Part shown: positions 1-8,867 of the stretch, in pieces
Numbering within the stretch: position 1 is the stretch's first letter
Layout of the letters: each line of letters begins with the position of its first letter
The notes under the pieces: model-generated
Databases searched by the model: none
Seen by the model: only the letters and a program-made list of their open reading frames with translations
Told to the model about the DNA's origin: nothing
Program-made: the position numbers and the translations under genes
Source of the DNA: Streptomyces sp. NBC_00258
GTDB taxonomy: Bacteria > Actinomycetota > Actinomycetes > Streptomycetales > Streptomycetaceae
Reading direction: 5' to 3'
DNA: 64,000 nt
Assembly (NCBI RefSeq): GCF_036182465.1
Contig: NZ_CP108081.1
Coordinates: forward strand, 8,680,001-8,744,000

Positions 1-287
1 AACGAGAGCCGTACAGGATCACCACACTGCACCCCCGGACCTACAACGAGGCCCGTACCATCGGGGAACACTTCCGTGAGGGCACCCCGGTGATCATGAA
101 TCTGACTGAGATGGATGACACAGACGCGAAGCGACTTGTCGACTTTGCGGCCGGTCTGGTGTTTGGTCTTCACGGGAGCATCGAGCGGGTGACGCAGAAG
201 GTGTTCCTGTTGTCGCCTGCTAACGTCGATGTCACGGCGGAGGACAAGGCTCGCATCGCAGAGGGCGGGTTCTTCAACCAGAGCTGA
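1..287 (+). CDS. sepF: SepF cell-division protein, C-terminal part (5' end outside window)
   Basis: The reading frame is open from the left edge and ends at a TGA at 285-287. About 94 residues remain, including TLHPRTYNEARTIGE, an MNLTEMDD segment and GLVFGLHGSIERV, which match the C-terminal globular domain of SepF. SepF is a cytoplasmic membrane-binding protein that bundles FtsZ and ties the Z-ring to the membrane. The N-terminal amphipathic helix and linker lie outside the window. The next genes encode a YggT-family protein and DivIVA, the usual 3' end of the actinobacterial division cluster, which supports the call. Confidence 0.93.
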   Translation, partial: REPYRITTLHPRTYNEARTIGEHFREGTPVIMNLTEMDDTDAKRLVDFAAGLVFGLHGSIERVTQKVFLLSPANVDVTAEDKARIAEGGFFNQS

Positions 288-337
288 GACGCAGGACCGG
301 ACAAGGCACGGAAACAGGGGAGAGGGAAGCACGGATC

Positions 338-622
338 ATGAGCGTGGTTGCGCAGGTTCTGTACGTCGCGCTGATGTGTTTCCTCATCGTGCTGATCTTC
401 CGGCTGGTCATGGACTACGTCTTCCAGTTCGCCCGCTCATGGCAACCCGGCAAGGCGATGGTGGTCGTTCTGGAGGCCACCTACACTGTCACTGATCCAC
501 CGCTCAAGCTTCTGCGGCGGTTCATCCCGCCGCTGCGTCTCGGGGGCGTGGCGCTCGACCTGTCCTTCTTCGTACTGATGATCATCGTCTACATCCTGAT
601 CTCCGTTGTGAGCCGGCTGTGA
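338..622 (+). CDS. YggT-family (YlmG) small membrane protein
   Basis: This 94-residue protein has two hydrophobic segments, roughly residues 4-28 and 70-92, joined by a loop with the family motif DPPLKLLRRFIPP. This is the typical YggT/YlmG hairpin topology. A GGAGAGGG purine run lies upstream of the ATG. The family sits between sepF and divIVA in most Gram-positive division clusters, and the same order is seen here: 50 bases after sepF and 55 bases before divIVA. Its molecular role is not well defined; a part in septum or membrane organisation is inferred from context. Confidence 0.88.
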   Translation: MSVVAQVLYVALMCFLIVLIFRLVMDYVFQFARSWQPGKAMVVVLEATYTVTDPPLKLLRRFIPPLRLGGVALDLSFFVLMIIVYILISVVSRL

Positions 623-677
623 ACGATACGGTCTTGCCGAACGCCGACGATGCCGACGACTACGTTGAGGTGAAGAG

Positions 678-1865
678 ATGCCGTTGACCCCCGAGGACGT
701 GCGGAACAAGCAGTTCACGACCGTCCGCCTCCGAGAAGGCTATGACGAGGACGAGGTCGATGCCTTCCTCGATGAGGTCGAAGCCGAACTGACCCGCCTG
801 CTCCGCGAGAACGAGGACCTGCGCGCCAAGCTGGCCGCTGCCACGCGCGCCGCCGCGCAGAACCAGCAGCAGGGCATGCGCAAGCCGCCCGAACAGCAGG
901 ATCCGCAGCAACAGCAAGGGCCCCCGCAGGGCATGCGCGGTCCCGGTGCTCCCGTACCCGCCGGCATATCGGGTCCGCCGCAGCAGCAGATGGGCGGCCC
1001 CATGGGCGGCCCGCCCCAGCTGCCGAGCGGTGCGCCGCAGCTGCCCGCGGGCCCCAGCGCCCAGGGTGGCCAGCAGGGTCCCGGCCCGATGGGTCAGGGT
1101 CCGATGGGCCAGGGCCCCATGGGTCAGGGTCCCGGTCAGATGCAGCAGCAGATGCAGGGTCAGATGCAGCAGCAGATGCCCCAGCAGATGGGCGGCCCGA
1201 TGGGCGGTCCCATGGGTGGCCCGATGGGTGGCCACGGCGGCCCGCAGATGGGGCAGCCCGGTCAGGGCCCCGGTGGCGACAGCGCCGCCCGCGTGCTCTC
1301 GCTTGCGCAGCAGACCGCCGACCAGGCGATCGCCGAGGCCCGTTCCGAGGCCAACAAGATCGTCGGCGAGGCCCGCAGCCGCGCCGAGGGTCTGGAGCGC
1401 GACGCCCGTGCCAAGGCCGACGCTCTCGAGCGGGACGCGCAGGAGAAGCACCGCGTCGCGATGGGCTCCCTGGAGTCCGCCCGCGCCACGCTGGAGCGCA
1501 AGGTCGAGGATCTGCGCGGCTTCGAGCGCGAGTACCGCACGCGTCTGAAGTCCTACCTGGAGTCGCAGCTGCGTCAGCTGGAGACCCAGGCCGACGACTC
1601 GCTGGCCCCGCCGCGTGCGCCGGCTGCCGCGTCGCTTCCGTCGGCGCCGAGCCCGTCCATGGCTCCGGCCGGGGCGAGCGCGCCGTCCTACGGTGGCCAG
1701 CAGATGGGTGGCCCGGCTCCCGCCCCGCCGTCCTACGGCGGTCAGCAGCAGATGTCGCCGGCCATGACCCAGCCGATGGCGCCGGTCCGGCCGCAGGGCC
1801 CCTCGCCCATGCAGCAGGCGCCCTCGCCGATGCGTGGCTTCCTGATCGACGAGGACGACAACTGA
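678..1865 (+). CDS. divIVA: DivIVA / Wag31 polar-growth scaffold
   Basis: This 395-residue protein starts MPLTPEDVRNKQF, the conserved DivIVA N-terminus that binds curved membrane. Residues about 25-60 form a short coiled coil. Residues about 61-200 are low-complexity Gln/Gly/Pro/Met (repeats such as GPMGQ and GGPMG). A second long coiled coil covers about 205-305, then a Pro/Ala/Gln-rich tail ends in an acidic patch. Streptomyces DivIVA is similarly long and has this inserted low-complexity region. It marks hyphal tips and directs apical wall growth. The DNA of the central region is an internal repeat array (about 1080-1260). A strong hairpin follows at 1902. Confidence 0.97.
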   Translation: MPLTPEDVRNKQFTTVRLREGYDEDEVDAFLDEVEAELTRLLRENEDLRAKLAAATRAAAQNQQQGMRKPPEQQDPQQQQGPPQGMRGPGAPVPAGISGPPQQQMGGPMGGPPQLPSGAPQLPAGPSAQGGQQGPGPMGQGPMGQGPMGQGPGQMQQQMQGQMQQQMPQQMGGPMGGPMGGPMGGHGGPQMGQPGQGPGGDSAARVLSLAQQTADQAIAEARSEANKIVGEARSRAEGLERDARAKADALERDAQEKHRVAMGSLESARATLERKVEDLRGFEREYRTRLKSYLESQLRQLETQADDSLAPPRAPAAASLPSAPSPSMAPAGASAPSYGGQQMGGPAPAPPSYGGQQQMSPAMTQPMAPVRPQGPSPMQQAPSPMRGFLIDEDDN

Positions 1866-1901
1866 CGGCCTCCCGTACGCCTTAGGCGTCGGCAGCGTTC
1901 A

Positions 1902-1939
1902 GGGCGGAGCCCCGGATATATCCGGGGCTCCGCCCTTTT
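1902..1939 (+). terminator. Intrinsic terminator of divIVA
   Basis: A perfect 15-bp inverted repeat (arms 1902-1916 and 1921-1935, loop TATA) is followed directly by TTTT. It lies 37 bases after the divIVA stop, so it is the likely end of the sepF-yggT-divIVA transcript. Confidence 0.9.
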
Positions 1940-2025
1940 GCGTGCCTGTGTGCTTCCCCCTCTGTGTACGCGTGGGCGTGTGCGCGTTCGGAGGACGCGG
2001 GCAGCTGTACACGGGCACGCAACGC

Positions 2026-2070
2026 CGAAGGCCCGGTCCCGCCAAGTTCTTTGGCGGGACCGGGCCTTCG
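2026..2070 (-). terminator. Hairpin terminator downstream of ileS
   Basis: A perfect 20-bp inverted repeat (2026-2045 and 2051-2070) with a 5-base loop begins 10 bases beyond the ileS stop codon on the minus strand. No U-tract follows, as is common in Streptomyces. It separates the convergent ileS and divIVA transcripts. Confidence 0.85.
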
Positions 2071-2079
2071 AGGCTGCTG

Positions 2080-5000
2080 CTACGCCTTGCGGAGGCGGAA
2101 CGTCAGCGACAGGGACTCGTCCGTGAACGGGGTGCCGTACGCGTCGTCCGCCTCGCCCTGGCCGAAGTCCGTGGCGAGGACCTCGTCGGAGATCAGGGCG
2201 GAGTGCTCGGTGAGCGCCGCGATCACCTTCGGGTCCGTGGACGTCCAGCGCAGGGCGATCCGGTCGGCCACGTCGAGGCCGCTGTTCTTGCGGGCCTCCT
2301 GGATCAGGCGGATCGCGTCACGGGCCAGGCCGGCCTGACGCAGCTCCTCGGTGATCTCCAGGTCGAGGGCGACCGTCGCGCCGGAGTCCGAGGCGACGGA
2401 CCAGCCCTCGCGCGGGGTCTCCGTGATGATCACCTCGTCCGGGGCGAGCGTGATGGTCTCGCCGTCGACCTCCACCGACGCCGTGCCCTCGCGCAGGGCA
2501 AGGGACAGCGCGGCCGCGTCGGCCTCGGCGACTGCCTTGGCCACCGCCTGGACGCCCTTGCCGAACCGCTTGCCCAGCGCACGGAAGTTGGCCTTGGCGG
2601 TCGTGTCGACCAGTGAGCCGCCCACCTCCGAGAGGGACGCGAGCGAGCTCACGTTCAGCTCCTCCGTGATCTGCGCGTGCAGTTCACGGTCGAGGGACCC
2701 GAACCCGGTCGCGGCGACCAGTGCACGGGACAGCGGCTGACGCGTCTTCACACCCGACTCCGCGCGCGTGGCACGGCCCAGCTCCACGAGACGGCGTACG
2801 AGCACCATCTGCCTGGACAGCTCAGGGTCGATGACGGACAGGTCCGCCTCCGGCCAGGACGTCAGGTGTACGGACTCGGGGGCGCCCGGGGTCACGGGCA
2901 CCACCAGGTCCTGCCAGACCCGCTCGGTGATGAACGGGGTCAGCGGGGCCATCAGCCGCGTGACCGTCTCGACGACCTCGTGCAGGGTGCGCAGCGCCGC
3001 CTTGTCGCCCTGCCAGAAGCGGCGACGCGAGCGGCGTACGTACCAGTTGGACAGGTCGTCGACGAACGCCGAGAGGAGCTTGCCGGCGCGCTGGGTGTCG
3101 TAGGCCTCCAGAGCCTGTGTCACCTGGTCGGTGAGCGCGTGGAGTTCGGACAGGAGCCAGCGGTCCAGGACCGGGCGGTCAGCCGGGGCCGGGTCGGCCT
3201 CGCTGGGCGCCCAGTTGGACGTGCGGGCGTACAGAGCCTGGAAGGCGACCGTGTTCCAGTACGTGAGGAGCGTCTTGCGGACGACCTCCTGGATCGTGCC
3301 GTGGCCGACGCGGCGGGCCGCCCAGGGGGAGCCGCCGGCCGCCATGAACCAGCGGACCGCGTCCGCGCCGTGCTGGTCCATCAGCGGGATCGGCTGCAGG
3401 ATGTTGCCCAGGTGCTTGGACATCTTGCGGCCGTCCTCGGCGAGGATGTGGCCGAGGCACACCACGTTCTCGTACGACGACTTGTCGAAGACGAGCGTGC
3501 CGACCGCCATCAGCGTGTAGAACCACCCGCGCGTCTGGTCGATGGCCTCCGAGATGAACTGCGCCGGGTAGCGGCTCTCGAAGAGCTCCTTGTTCTTGTA
3601 CGGGTAGCCCCACTGCGCGAACGGCATCGAACCCGAGTCGTACCAGGCGTCGATGACCTCCGGCACGCGCGTGGCCGTCTTCTCGCACTGGGGGCACGCG
3701 AAGGTGACGTCGTCGATGAAGGGGCGGTGCGGGTCGAGGTCCGACTGGTCCGTGCCCGTCAGCCCGGAGAGCTCGCTGCGGGAGCCGACGACCGTGAGGT
3801 GGTCGTCCTCGCAGCGCCAGATCGGCAGCGGGGTGCCCCAGTAGCGGTTGCGGGACAGCGCCCAGTCGATGTTGTTGTTCAGCCAGTCGCCGTACCGGCC
3901 GGTCTTGACCGATTCCGGGTACCAGTTGGTCTTCTCGTTCTCCTGGAGGAGACGGTCCTTGATGGCTGTGGTGCGGATGTACCAGGACGGCTGCGCGTAG
4001 TAGAGGAGCGCGGTGTGGCAGCGCCAGCAGTGCGGGTAGCTGTGCTCGTACGGGATGTGCCTGAAGAGCAGGCCGCGCTGCTGGAGGTCCTCGGTGAGCT
4101 TCTCGTCCGCCTTCTTGAAGAAGACGCCGCCGACCAGGGGGACGTCCTCCTCGAACGTGCCGTCGGGGCGGACCGGGTTCACCACGGGCAGGCCGTACTC
4201 GCGGCAGACCTTGAGGTCGTCCTCGCCGAAGGCGGGGGACTGGTGAACCAGACCCGTGCCGTCCTCGGTCGTGACGTACTCCGCGTTCACCACGTAGTGG
4301 GCGGGCTCCGGGAACTCCACGAGCTCGAACGGACGTTGATACGTCCAGCGCTCCATCTCGGCGCCCGTGAAGGTCTGGCCGGTGGTCTCCCAGCCCTCCC
4401 CGAGTGCCTTCTCGACGAGCGGCTCGGCGACGACGAGCTTCTCCTCGCCGTTCGTCGCGACCACGTAGGTGACGTCGGGGTGGGCCGCGACCGCGGTGTT
4501 GGACACCAGGGTCCACGGGGTCGTCGTCCACACCAGGAGCGCGGCCTCGCCCGCGAGGGGACCGGAGGTGAGCGGGAAACGGACGAACACCGAGGGGTCG
4601 ACGACCGTCTCGTAGCCCTGCGCCAGCTCGTGGTCGGAGAGGCCCGTGCCGCAGCGCGGGCACCAGGGGGCGACGCGGTGGTCCTGGACCAGCAGGCCCT
4701 TGTTGAAGATCTCCTTGAGCGACCACCACACGGACTCGATGTACTCGGGGTCCATCGTGCGGTACGGGTCGTTCAGGTCGGTCCAGTAACCCATGCGGGT
4801 CGTGAGCTCTTCGAAGGCGTCGGTGTGGCGGGTCACGGACTCGCGGCACTTGGCGTTGAACTCGGCGATGCCGTACGCCTCGATGTCCTTCTTGCCGTTG
4901 AAGCCGAGCTCCTTCTCGACCGCCAGCTCCACGGGGAGGCCGTGGCAGTCCCAGCCGGCCTTGCGGGCCACGTGGTAGCCGCGCATGGTGCGGAAGCGCG

Positions 5001-5232
5001 GGAAGACGTCCTTGAAGACGCGCGCCTCGATGTGGTGGGCGCCGGGCATGCCGTTGGCCGTGGGCGGGCCCTCGTAGAACACCCACTCCGGGCGGCCCTC
5101 GGACTGCTCCAGGGTCTTGGCGAAGATCTTCTGCTCGCGCCAGAAGTCGAGCACGGCGTGCTCGAGGGCGGGCAGGTCGACCTGGGCCGGCACCTGGCGG
5201 TACTGCGGCTGTGTACTCGGCTGCGTATTCAA
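2080..5232 (-). CDS. ileS: Isoleucyl-tRNA synthetase
   Basis: IleRS charges tRNA-Ile and edits misactivated valine. From the chosen start the protein is 1050 residues, close to the roughly 1047 I recall for S. coelicolor. The HIGH-type motif is GAHH at about residues 64-67, preceded by GPPTANG. The KMSKS loop reads KMSKH at about 603-607. A DALR-like anticodon-binding region follows. The start is a TTG at 5232-5230: it is preceded by GGAGGA with 6-base spacing, and the following residues NTQPSTQPQYRQVPAQV fit the family N-terminus. The frame stays open to a GTG at 5292, but that lies inside the T-box leader and is rejected. The length and KMSKH suggest the eukaryote-like IleRS2 subclass (inference). 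Confidence 0.97.
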   Translation of the reverse strand: MNTQPSTQPQYRQVPAQVDLPALEHAVLDFWREQKIFAKTLEQSEGRPEWVFYEGPPTANGMPGAHHIEARVFKDVFPRFRTMRGYHVARKAGWDCHGLPVELAVEKELGFNGKKDIEAYGIAEFNAKCRESVTRHTDAFEELTTRMGYWTDLNDPYRTMDPEYIESVWWSLKEIFNKGLLVQDHRVAPWCPRCGTGLSDHELAQGYETVVDPSVFVRFPLTSGPLAGEAALLVWTTTPWTLVSNTAVAAHPDVTYVVATNGEEKLVVAEPLVEKALGEGWETTGQTFTGAEMERWTYQRPFELVEFPEPAHYVVNAEYVTTEDGTGLVHQSPAFGEDDLKVCREYGLPVVNPVRPDGTFEEDVPLVGGVFFKKADEKLTEDLQQRGLLFRHIPYEHSYPHCWRCHTALLYYAQPSWYIRTTAIKDRLLQENEKTNWYPESVKTGRYGDWLNNNIDWALSRNRYWGTPLPIWRCEDDHLTVVGSRSELSGLTGTDQSDLDPHRPFIDDVTFACPQCEKTATRVPEVIDAWYDSGSMPFAQWGYPYKNKELFESRYPAQFISEAIDQTRGWFYTLMAVGTLVFDKSSYENVVCLGHILAEDGRKMSKHLGNILQPIPLMDQHGADAVRWFMAAGGSPWAARRVGHGTIQEVVRKTLLTYWNTVAFQALYARTSNWAPSEADPAPADRPVLDRWLLSELHALTDQVTQALEAYDTQRAGKLLSAFVDDLSNWYVRRSRRRFWQGDKAALRTLHEVVETVTRLMAPLTPFITERVWQDLVVPVTPGAPESVHLTSWPEADLSVIDPELSRQMVLVRRLVELGRATRAESGVKTRQPLSRALVAATGFGSLDRELHAQITEELNVSSLASLSEVGGSLVDTTAKANFRALGKRFGKGVQAVAKAVAEADAAALSLALREGTASVEVDGETITLAPDEVIITETPREGWSVASDSGATVALDLEITEELRQAGLARDAIRLIQEARKNSGLDVADRIALRWTSTDPKVIAALTEHSALISDEVLATDFGQGEADDAYGTPFTDESLSLTFRLRKA

Positions 5233-5235
5233 CGA

Positions 5236-5545
5236 GCTTCCTCCGGCGGACTTTCTGCCTTCCGTCCGGAGGGACGAGAGCTGTGTTGTCACCTACGCCG
5301 TGTGCGGCGCGCTCCCGCGGTACCACCCTCCTTGGCTCTCCGCCGCTTCCTGCGCGCCGGTGAGCCCCCTCATTGGGGTCGCGATGCCGGGTCTACCGAC
5401 CGCTGCCTTTCGTGCCTCTCGGCTGCGGCTTTCTTCCGGCGGCTCCGGGGTGATCTTCACGTCGCGCCGGCCCCCGGGCTCACACCGTCCCCGGGTCGCT
5501 CCTGGCTGCGTACGCCGCTACTCGTCCCCATCCACGCTTCTCGCT
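5236..5545 (-). promoter_or_regulatory. T-box riboswitch (isoleucine), translational type, leader of ileS
   Basis: Read on the minus strand, the leader contains the T-box core GGGTGGTACCGCGGG (5328-5314), which pairs with the acceptor end of uncharged tRNA. Upstream are a GACGAGTAG segment like the AGTA box, a GGGGACGGTGTGAGCCC stem I element, and a candidate specifier ATC (Ile) at 5454-5452 within GTGAAGATCACC. No terminator is present. Instead CCCTCC (5273-5268) can pair either with GGAGGG of the T-box region (5331-5326) or with the ileS ribosome-binding site (CCGGAGG, 5245-5239). This predicts that uncharged tRNA-Ile frees the Shine-Dalgarno sequence. A possible -10 (TACACT) is at 5557-5552 on the minus strand. 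Confidence 0.9.
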
Positions 5546-5854
5546 CCGCCCAGTGTACGGCGCCGGGCGGACAGCGGCCGACCGGTTTTCCCGGGCCCGC
5601 GGGCGAGGGGTGGCGGGGCGCCGGGAAGGAGTGCGGACTGACCCGAATGGCGAGGCGGCCGTGTTCGCATCCTGGGACGGCCGACTCGGCGGATTACCCG
5701 GCGGGGAGCTGGGCACAACGCTTGCAGGCTCGCCACGCGGTACGGGCGGGGCCGGCGAATCGGGCGGCGTGCCCCGTTGCCGCGGGACTCAAGTCGATTT
5801 ATCGTCCCAGCACGATTCGCGAGCAAGATCACAATATGTGAAGGGGCCGCGGCC
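5546..5854. other. Divergent intergenic region between ileS leader and DksA-like gene
   Basis: These 309 bases hold no convincing coding frame. The left side contains the putative minus-strand -10 for the ileS leader. The right side contains TTGCCG (5777-5782), 17 bases, then TATCGT (5800-5805), a plausible sigma-HrdB-type promoter for the plus-strand gene. No strong hairpin was seen. Confidence 0.5.
5777..5805 (+). promoter_or_regulatory. Putative promoter of the DksA/TraR-like gene
   Basis: TTGCCG and TATCGT are separated by 17 bases, about 50 bases upstream of the ATG at 5855. This is a motif match only. Confidence 0.4.
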
Positions 5855-7036
5855 ATGGTGGCGAAGAAGACCGCCGTACAGCAGTCGGCGTCCGGCAGAT
5901 CCATGGGGGCGGAGCACTCCGCGAAGGGCGCGGCGAAGCAGGGCGAGGCCAAGAAGACGGTCGGCGGCACGAAGACGGCCGGCGGGAAAACGGTCGGCAC
6001 GAAGGAAGCTGCTTCGAAGGCGGGCGCTACGAAGCAAGTCGCTACGAAGGCGGGCGCTACGAAAACGGCCGCTGTGAAGAAGGCCGCGGCGAAGAAGGAC
6101 GCCGTGAGGACCGCTCCTCCGAAGAAGGCCGTTTCGGGAACGGCCACCAAGAAAGCGGCCGCCAAGAAGCCGGCCACTACGAAAGTCGCCACCAAGGAGT
6201 CGGCCACCAGGAAAGTGGCTGCTCCGAAGAGGGCCGGCGCGGGGGCGGCCGTCTCGGAGAGGGCAGTCGCGGCGGAGACCTCCACGGAGGGGGTGATCGC
6301 CGAAACGGCCGCTCCGAAGAGGGCCGGTACCAAGAAGGCCTCCACCAAGAAGGCGGCCGCCAAGGCGGTTCCTGCGAAGAAGGCCCCCAGGAAGAGTGCC
6401 GCCGGCAAGGGGGCGGGTGAGGCGGGCGTCTCCGCCGCGGAGCCCCCGCAGAAGGCAGGCAGGAAGGGCACACGTACGGCCAAGAAAGCGGTCGCTACCG
6501 CGGCCGAGGGTGCGGCGGAGGCCGCGAAGACGACGGGAGCCACGACGGTGGTTGCGAAGAAGACTCCTGGCACGGCCACAGCCACGGCGGCCAGCAAGGG
6601 CGGCGCGGTCCCCAAGGCGCGGGGCGTCGCGGCGGAGCCCGGCGAGCTCGCGGTACGCCCCGGTGAGGACCCCTGGACCCCCGAGGAGGTCGCGGAGGCA
6701 CGCACGGGGCTGATGTCGGAGGCCCTGCGGCTGCGCGCCGAGATCACGCACTCCGAGGAGTCCCTGGCGGGCCTGATGCGCGACTCCGGGGACGGCGCGG
6801 GCGACGACCAGGCCGACACCGGCACCAAGAACATCACGCGCGAGAGCGAGATGGCGCTCGCAGCCAACGCCAGGGAGATGCTGGAGCAGGACGAGCGCGC
6901 CCTCGAACGCCTGGACGCGGGCACGTACGGGCTCTGCGAGAGCTGTGGCAACCCCATCGGGAAGGCCCGTATGCAGGCCTTCCCGCGCGCCACCCTGTGC
7001 GTCGAGTGCAAGCAGAAACAGGAGCGCCGTTACTGA
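5855..7036 (+). CDS. TraR/DksA zinc-finger protein with Lys/Ala-rich histone-H1-like N-terminus
   Basis: This 393-residue protein has two very different parts. Residues 1 to about 260 are almost entirely Lys, Ala, Thr and Gly, with repeated AKK/KKAA and TKAGATK units like histone H1 tails or HupS-type C-terminal tails. The last 120 residues are a DksA-type module: a helical hairpin (EARTGLMSEALRLRAEI...) followed by a CESC-17 residues-CVEC zinc finger. DksA proteins enter the RNA polymerase secondary channel. A basic tail could bind DNA or RNA (inference). The ATG at 5855 is chosen because MVAKKTAV follows and a GAAGGGG run lies 10 bases upstream. The open frame extends further up, to 5777, without support. 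Confidence 0.87.
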   Translation: MVAKKTAVQQSASGRSMGAEHSAKGAAKQGEAKKTVGGTKTAGGKTVGTKEAASKAGATKQVATKAGATKTAAVKKAAAKKDAVRTAPPKKAVSGTATKKAAAKKPATTKVATKESATRKVAAPKRAGAGAAVSERAVAAETSTEGVIAETAAPKRAGTKKASTKKAAAKAVPAKKAPRKSAAGKGAGEAGVSAAEPPQKAGRKGTRTAKKAVATAAEGAAEAAKTTGATTVVAKKTPGTATATAASKGGAVPKARGVAAEPGELAVRPGEDPWTPEEVAEARTGLMSEALRLRAEITHSEESLAGLMRDSGDGAGDDQADTGTKNITRESEMALAANAREMLEQDERALERLDAGTYGLCESCGNPIGKARMQAFPRATLCVECKQKQERRY

Positions 7037-7146
7037 TCGGCCAATGATCCGGTACTGATCGGCCCGGTGCGCCTCCTGAGCACATGGGCGCGGCAGGCCG
7101 TGCCGTACTCTCGTCCTCAGTCAGGCACCTAGGTTGAGGGACTCAC

Positions 7147-7827
7147 GTGGCAGAGGCGGAGCGGATCATCGGTACGCCGGATATCCCGGAGGCGGCTGGC
7201 GCCGAGCCGGAGCAGACCGACCAGAACGCGGCGGCGGGCGAGCGGTCCGATGCCCAGGGGGCGCAGGACCCGGCCGGGAGCCAGGGCTCCGACTCCGACT
7301 CCGGTTCCGAGGAGGCGGCGGCCCCGGCCGAGCCCTCCAGGGGCAAGCGCCGGATCGCCGTGCTGTTCACGGTCGCCATCCTGGCGTACGCGCTGGACCT
7401 GATCAGCAAGATGATCGTGGTCGCGAAGCTGGAGCACCACGAGCCGATCGAGATCATCGGGGACTGGCTGAGGTTCGAGGCGATCCGCAACGCGGGCGCG
7501 GCCTTCGGTATCGGCGAGGCCTTCACCGTCATCTTCACGGTGATCGCCGCGGCCGTGATCGTGGTGATCGCCCGGCTCGCCCGCAAGCTCTACAGCCTTC
7601 CCTGGGCGATCGCGCTCGGTCTGCTGCTGGGCGGTGCGCTCGGCAACCTCACCGACCGGATCTTCCGCGCGCCGGGCGTCTTCGAGGGCGCGGTCGTCGA
7701 CTTCATCGCGCCCAAGCACTTCGCGGTCTTCAACCTCGCCGACTCCGCGATCGTCTGCGGCGGCATCCTGATCGTGCTGCTGTCCTTCCGCGGGCTCGAC
7801 CCGGACGGCACCGTCCACAAGGACTGA
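7147..7827 (+). CDS. lspA: Lipoprotein signal peptidase II
   Basis: LspA cleaves signal peptides of diacylglyceryl-modified prolipoproteins in the membrane. The 226-residue protein has an acidic, Ser/Ala-rich N-terminal extension (about 65 residues), then four membrane segments (about 70-90, 125-141, 152-168 and 200-214). The family boxes NAGAAFG, GNLTDRI and FNLADSAI are present, giving the aspartyl pair Asp170 and Asp199. The GTG start at 7147 follows a GAGGGA run. The RluA-family gene follows 95 bases later, the common lspA-rlu pairing. lgt, the preceding step of the pathway, is also in this window at 47836. Confidence 0.95.
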   Translation: MAEAERIIGTPDIPEAAGAEPEQTDQNAAAGERSDAQGAQDPAGSQGSDSDSGSEEAAAPAEPSRGKRRIAVLFTVAILAYALDLISKMIVVAKLEHHEPIEIIGDWLRFEAIRNAGAAFGIGEAFTVIFTVIAAAVIVVIARLARKLYSLPWAIALGLLLGGALGNLTDRIFRAPGVFEGAVVDFIAPKHFAVFNLADSAIVCGGILIVLLSFRGLDPDGTVHKD

Positions 7828-7922
7828 GGGCCAAGGATCGAGGGCCGCCCACGGGGCCGTCGGAGGGCACTGTTGTTCGGGCTCTGGTCAGGGGCGTCGG
7901 ACCTGTCCGGCATACTCGACGG

Positions 7923-8867
7923 GTGAGCACCAGTCCCGAGATCCGTACCCTGCCCGTGCCCGACGGCCTGGAGGGCGAGCGTGTCGACGCCGCCATCTCC
8001 CGCATGTTCGGCTTCTCCCGCACGAAGGCCGCCGAGCTTGCCGCGGCGGGGAAGGTCACGGTCGACGGCTCGGTGGTCGGTAAGTCCGAGCGGGTGCACG
8101 GCGGCGCCTGGCTGGAGGTCGAGATGCCGCAGGCGCCCGCGCCCGTGCAGATCGTCGCCGAGCCCGTCGAGGGCATGGAGATCGTGCACGACGACGACGA
8201 CGTGGTCGTGATCGTCAAGCCGGTCGGTGTCGCCGCGCATCCCAGCCCCGGTTGGTCGGGACCGACCGTCATCGGCGGGCTCGCCGCCGCCGGGTACCGC
8301 ATCTCGACCTCGGGCGCCGCCGAGCGCCAGGGCATCGTCCACCGCCTGGACGTGGGCACCTCGGGCCTGATGGTGGTCGCCAAGTCGGAGTACGCGTACA
8401 CCTCGCTCAAGCGCCAGTTCAAGGAGCGCACGGTCGACAAGCGCTACCACGCGCTCGTCCAGGGTCACCCGGACCCGACCAGCGGCACGATCGACGCCCC
8501 CATCGGCCGGCACCCGAACCACGACTACAAGTGGGCCGTCACGGCTGAGGGCAAGCCCTCCGTGACGCACTACGACCTGATCGAGGCGTTCCGCGCGGCC
8601 TCGCTGCTCGACATCAAGCTGGAGACCGGACGCACGCACCAGATCCGCGTCCACATGTCGGCCCACCGGCACCCCTGCGTCGGCGACCTGACGTACGGCG
8701 CGGACCCCACCCTCGCCAAGCGGCTCGGGATCACCCGGCAGTGGCTGCAGGCCGTGAAGCTCGGCTTCGAGCACCCCGGGGACGGCCAGTGGGTCGAGTT
8801 CGAGAGCGGCTACGCCGAGGACCTGCAGAAGGCGCTGGACCGCGTCCGGGAGGAAAGCTACGCATGA
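7923..8867 (+). CDS. RluA-family (RluD-like) 23S rRNA pseudouridine synthase
   Basis: This 314-residue protein has an N-terminal S4-like RNA-binding domain (about residues 15-80). The catalytic domain carries the signature HRLDVGTSGLM, with catalytic Asp143. ETGRTHQIRVHM near residue 240 is a further family box. It isomerises uridines in structured RNA, most likely 23S rRNA; the exact positions cannot be inferred. The GTG at 7923 lacks a clear Shine-Dalgarno. A CATACT box ends 6 bases upstream, so a leaderless transcript is possible. The stop overlaps the start of the next gene (ATGA). Confidence 0.93.
   Translation: MSTSPEIRTLPVPDGLEGERVDAAISRMFGFSRTKAAELAAAGKVTVDGSVVGKSERVHGGAWLEVEMPQAPAPVQIVAEPVEGMEIVHDDDDVVVIVKPVGVAAHPSPGWSGPTVIGGLAAAGYRISTSGAAERQGIVHRLDVGTSGLMVVAKSEYAYTSLKRQFKERTVDKRYHALVQGHPDPTSGTIDAPIGRHPNHDYKWAVTAEGKPSVTHYDLIEAFRAASLLDIKLETGRTHQIRVHMSAHRHPCVGDLTYGADPTLAKRLGITRQWLQAVKLGFEHPGDGQWVEFESGYAEDLQKALDRVREESYA

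Noticed and set aside
5233..5292. An upstream GTG start for ileS at 5292.
   Set aside because: It would place the T-box switch and the GGAGGA site inside the gene. The TTG at 5232 fits both the ribosome-binding site and the family N-terminus.
2677..5841. A 1054-codon plus-strand open frame opposite ileS and its leader.
   Set aside because: It is an Arg/Val/Gly-rich shadow frame with no domain, while the opposite strand encodes IleRS and a T-box.
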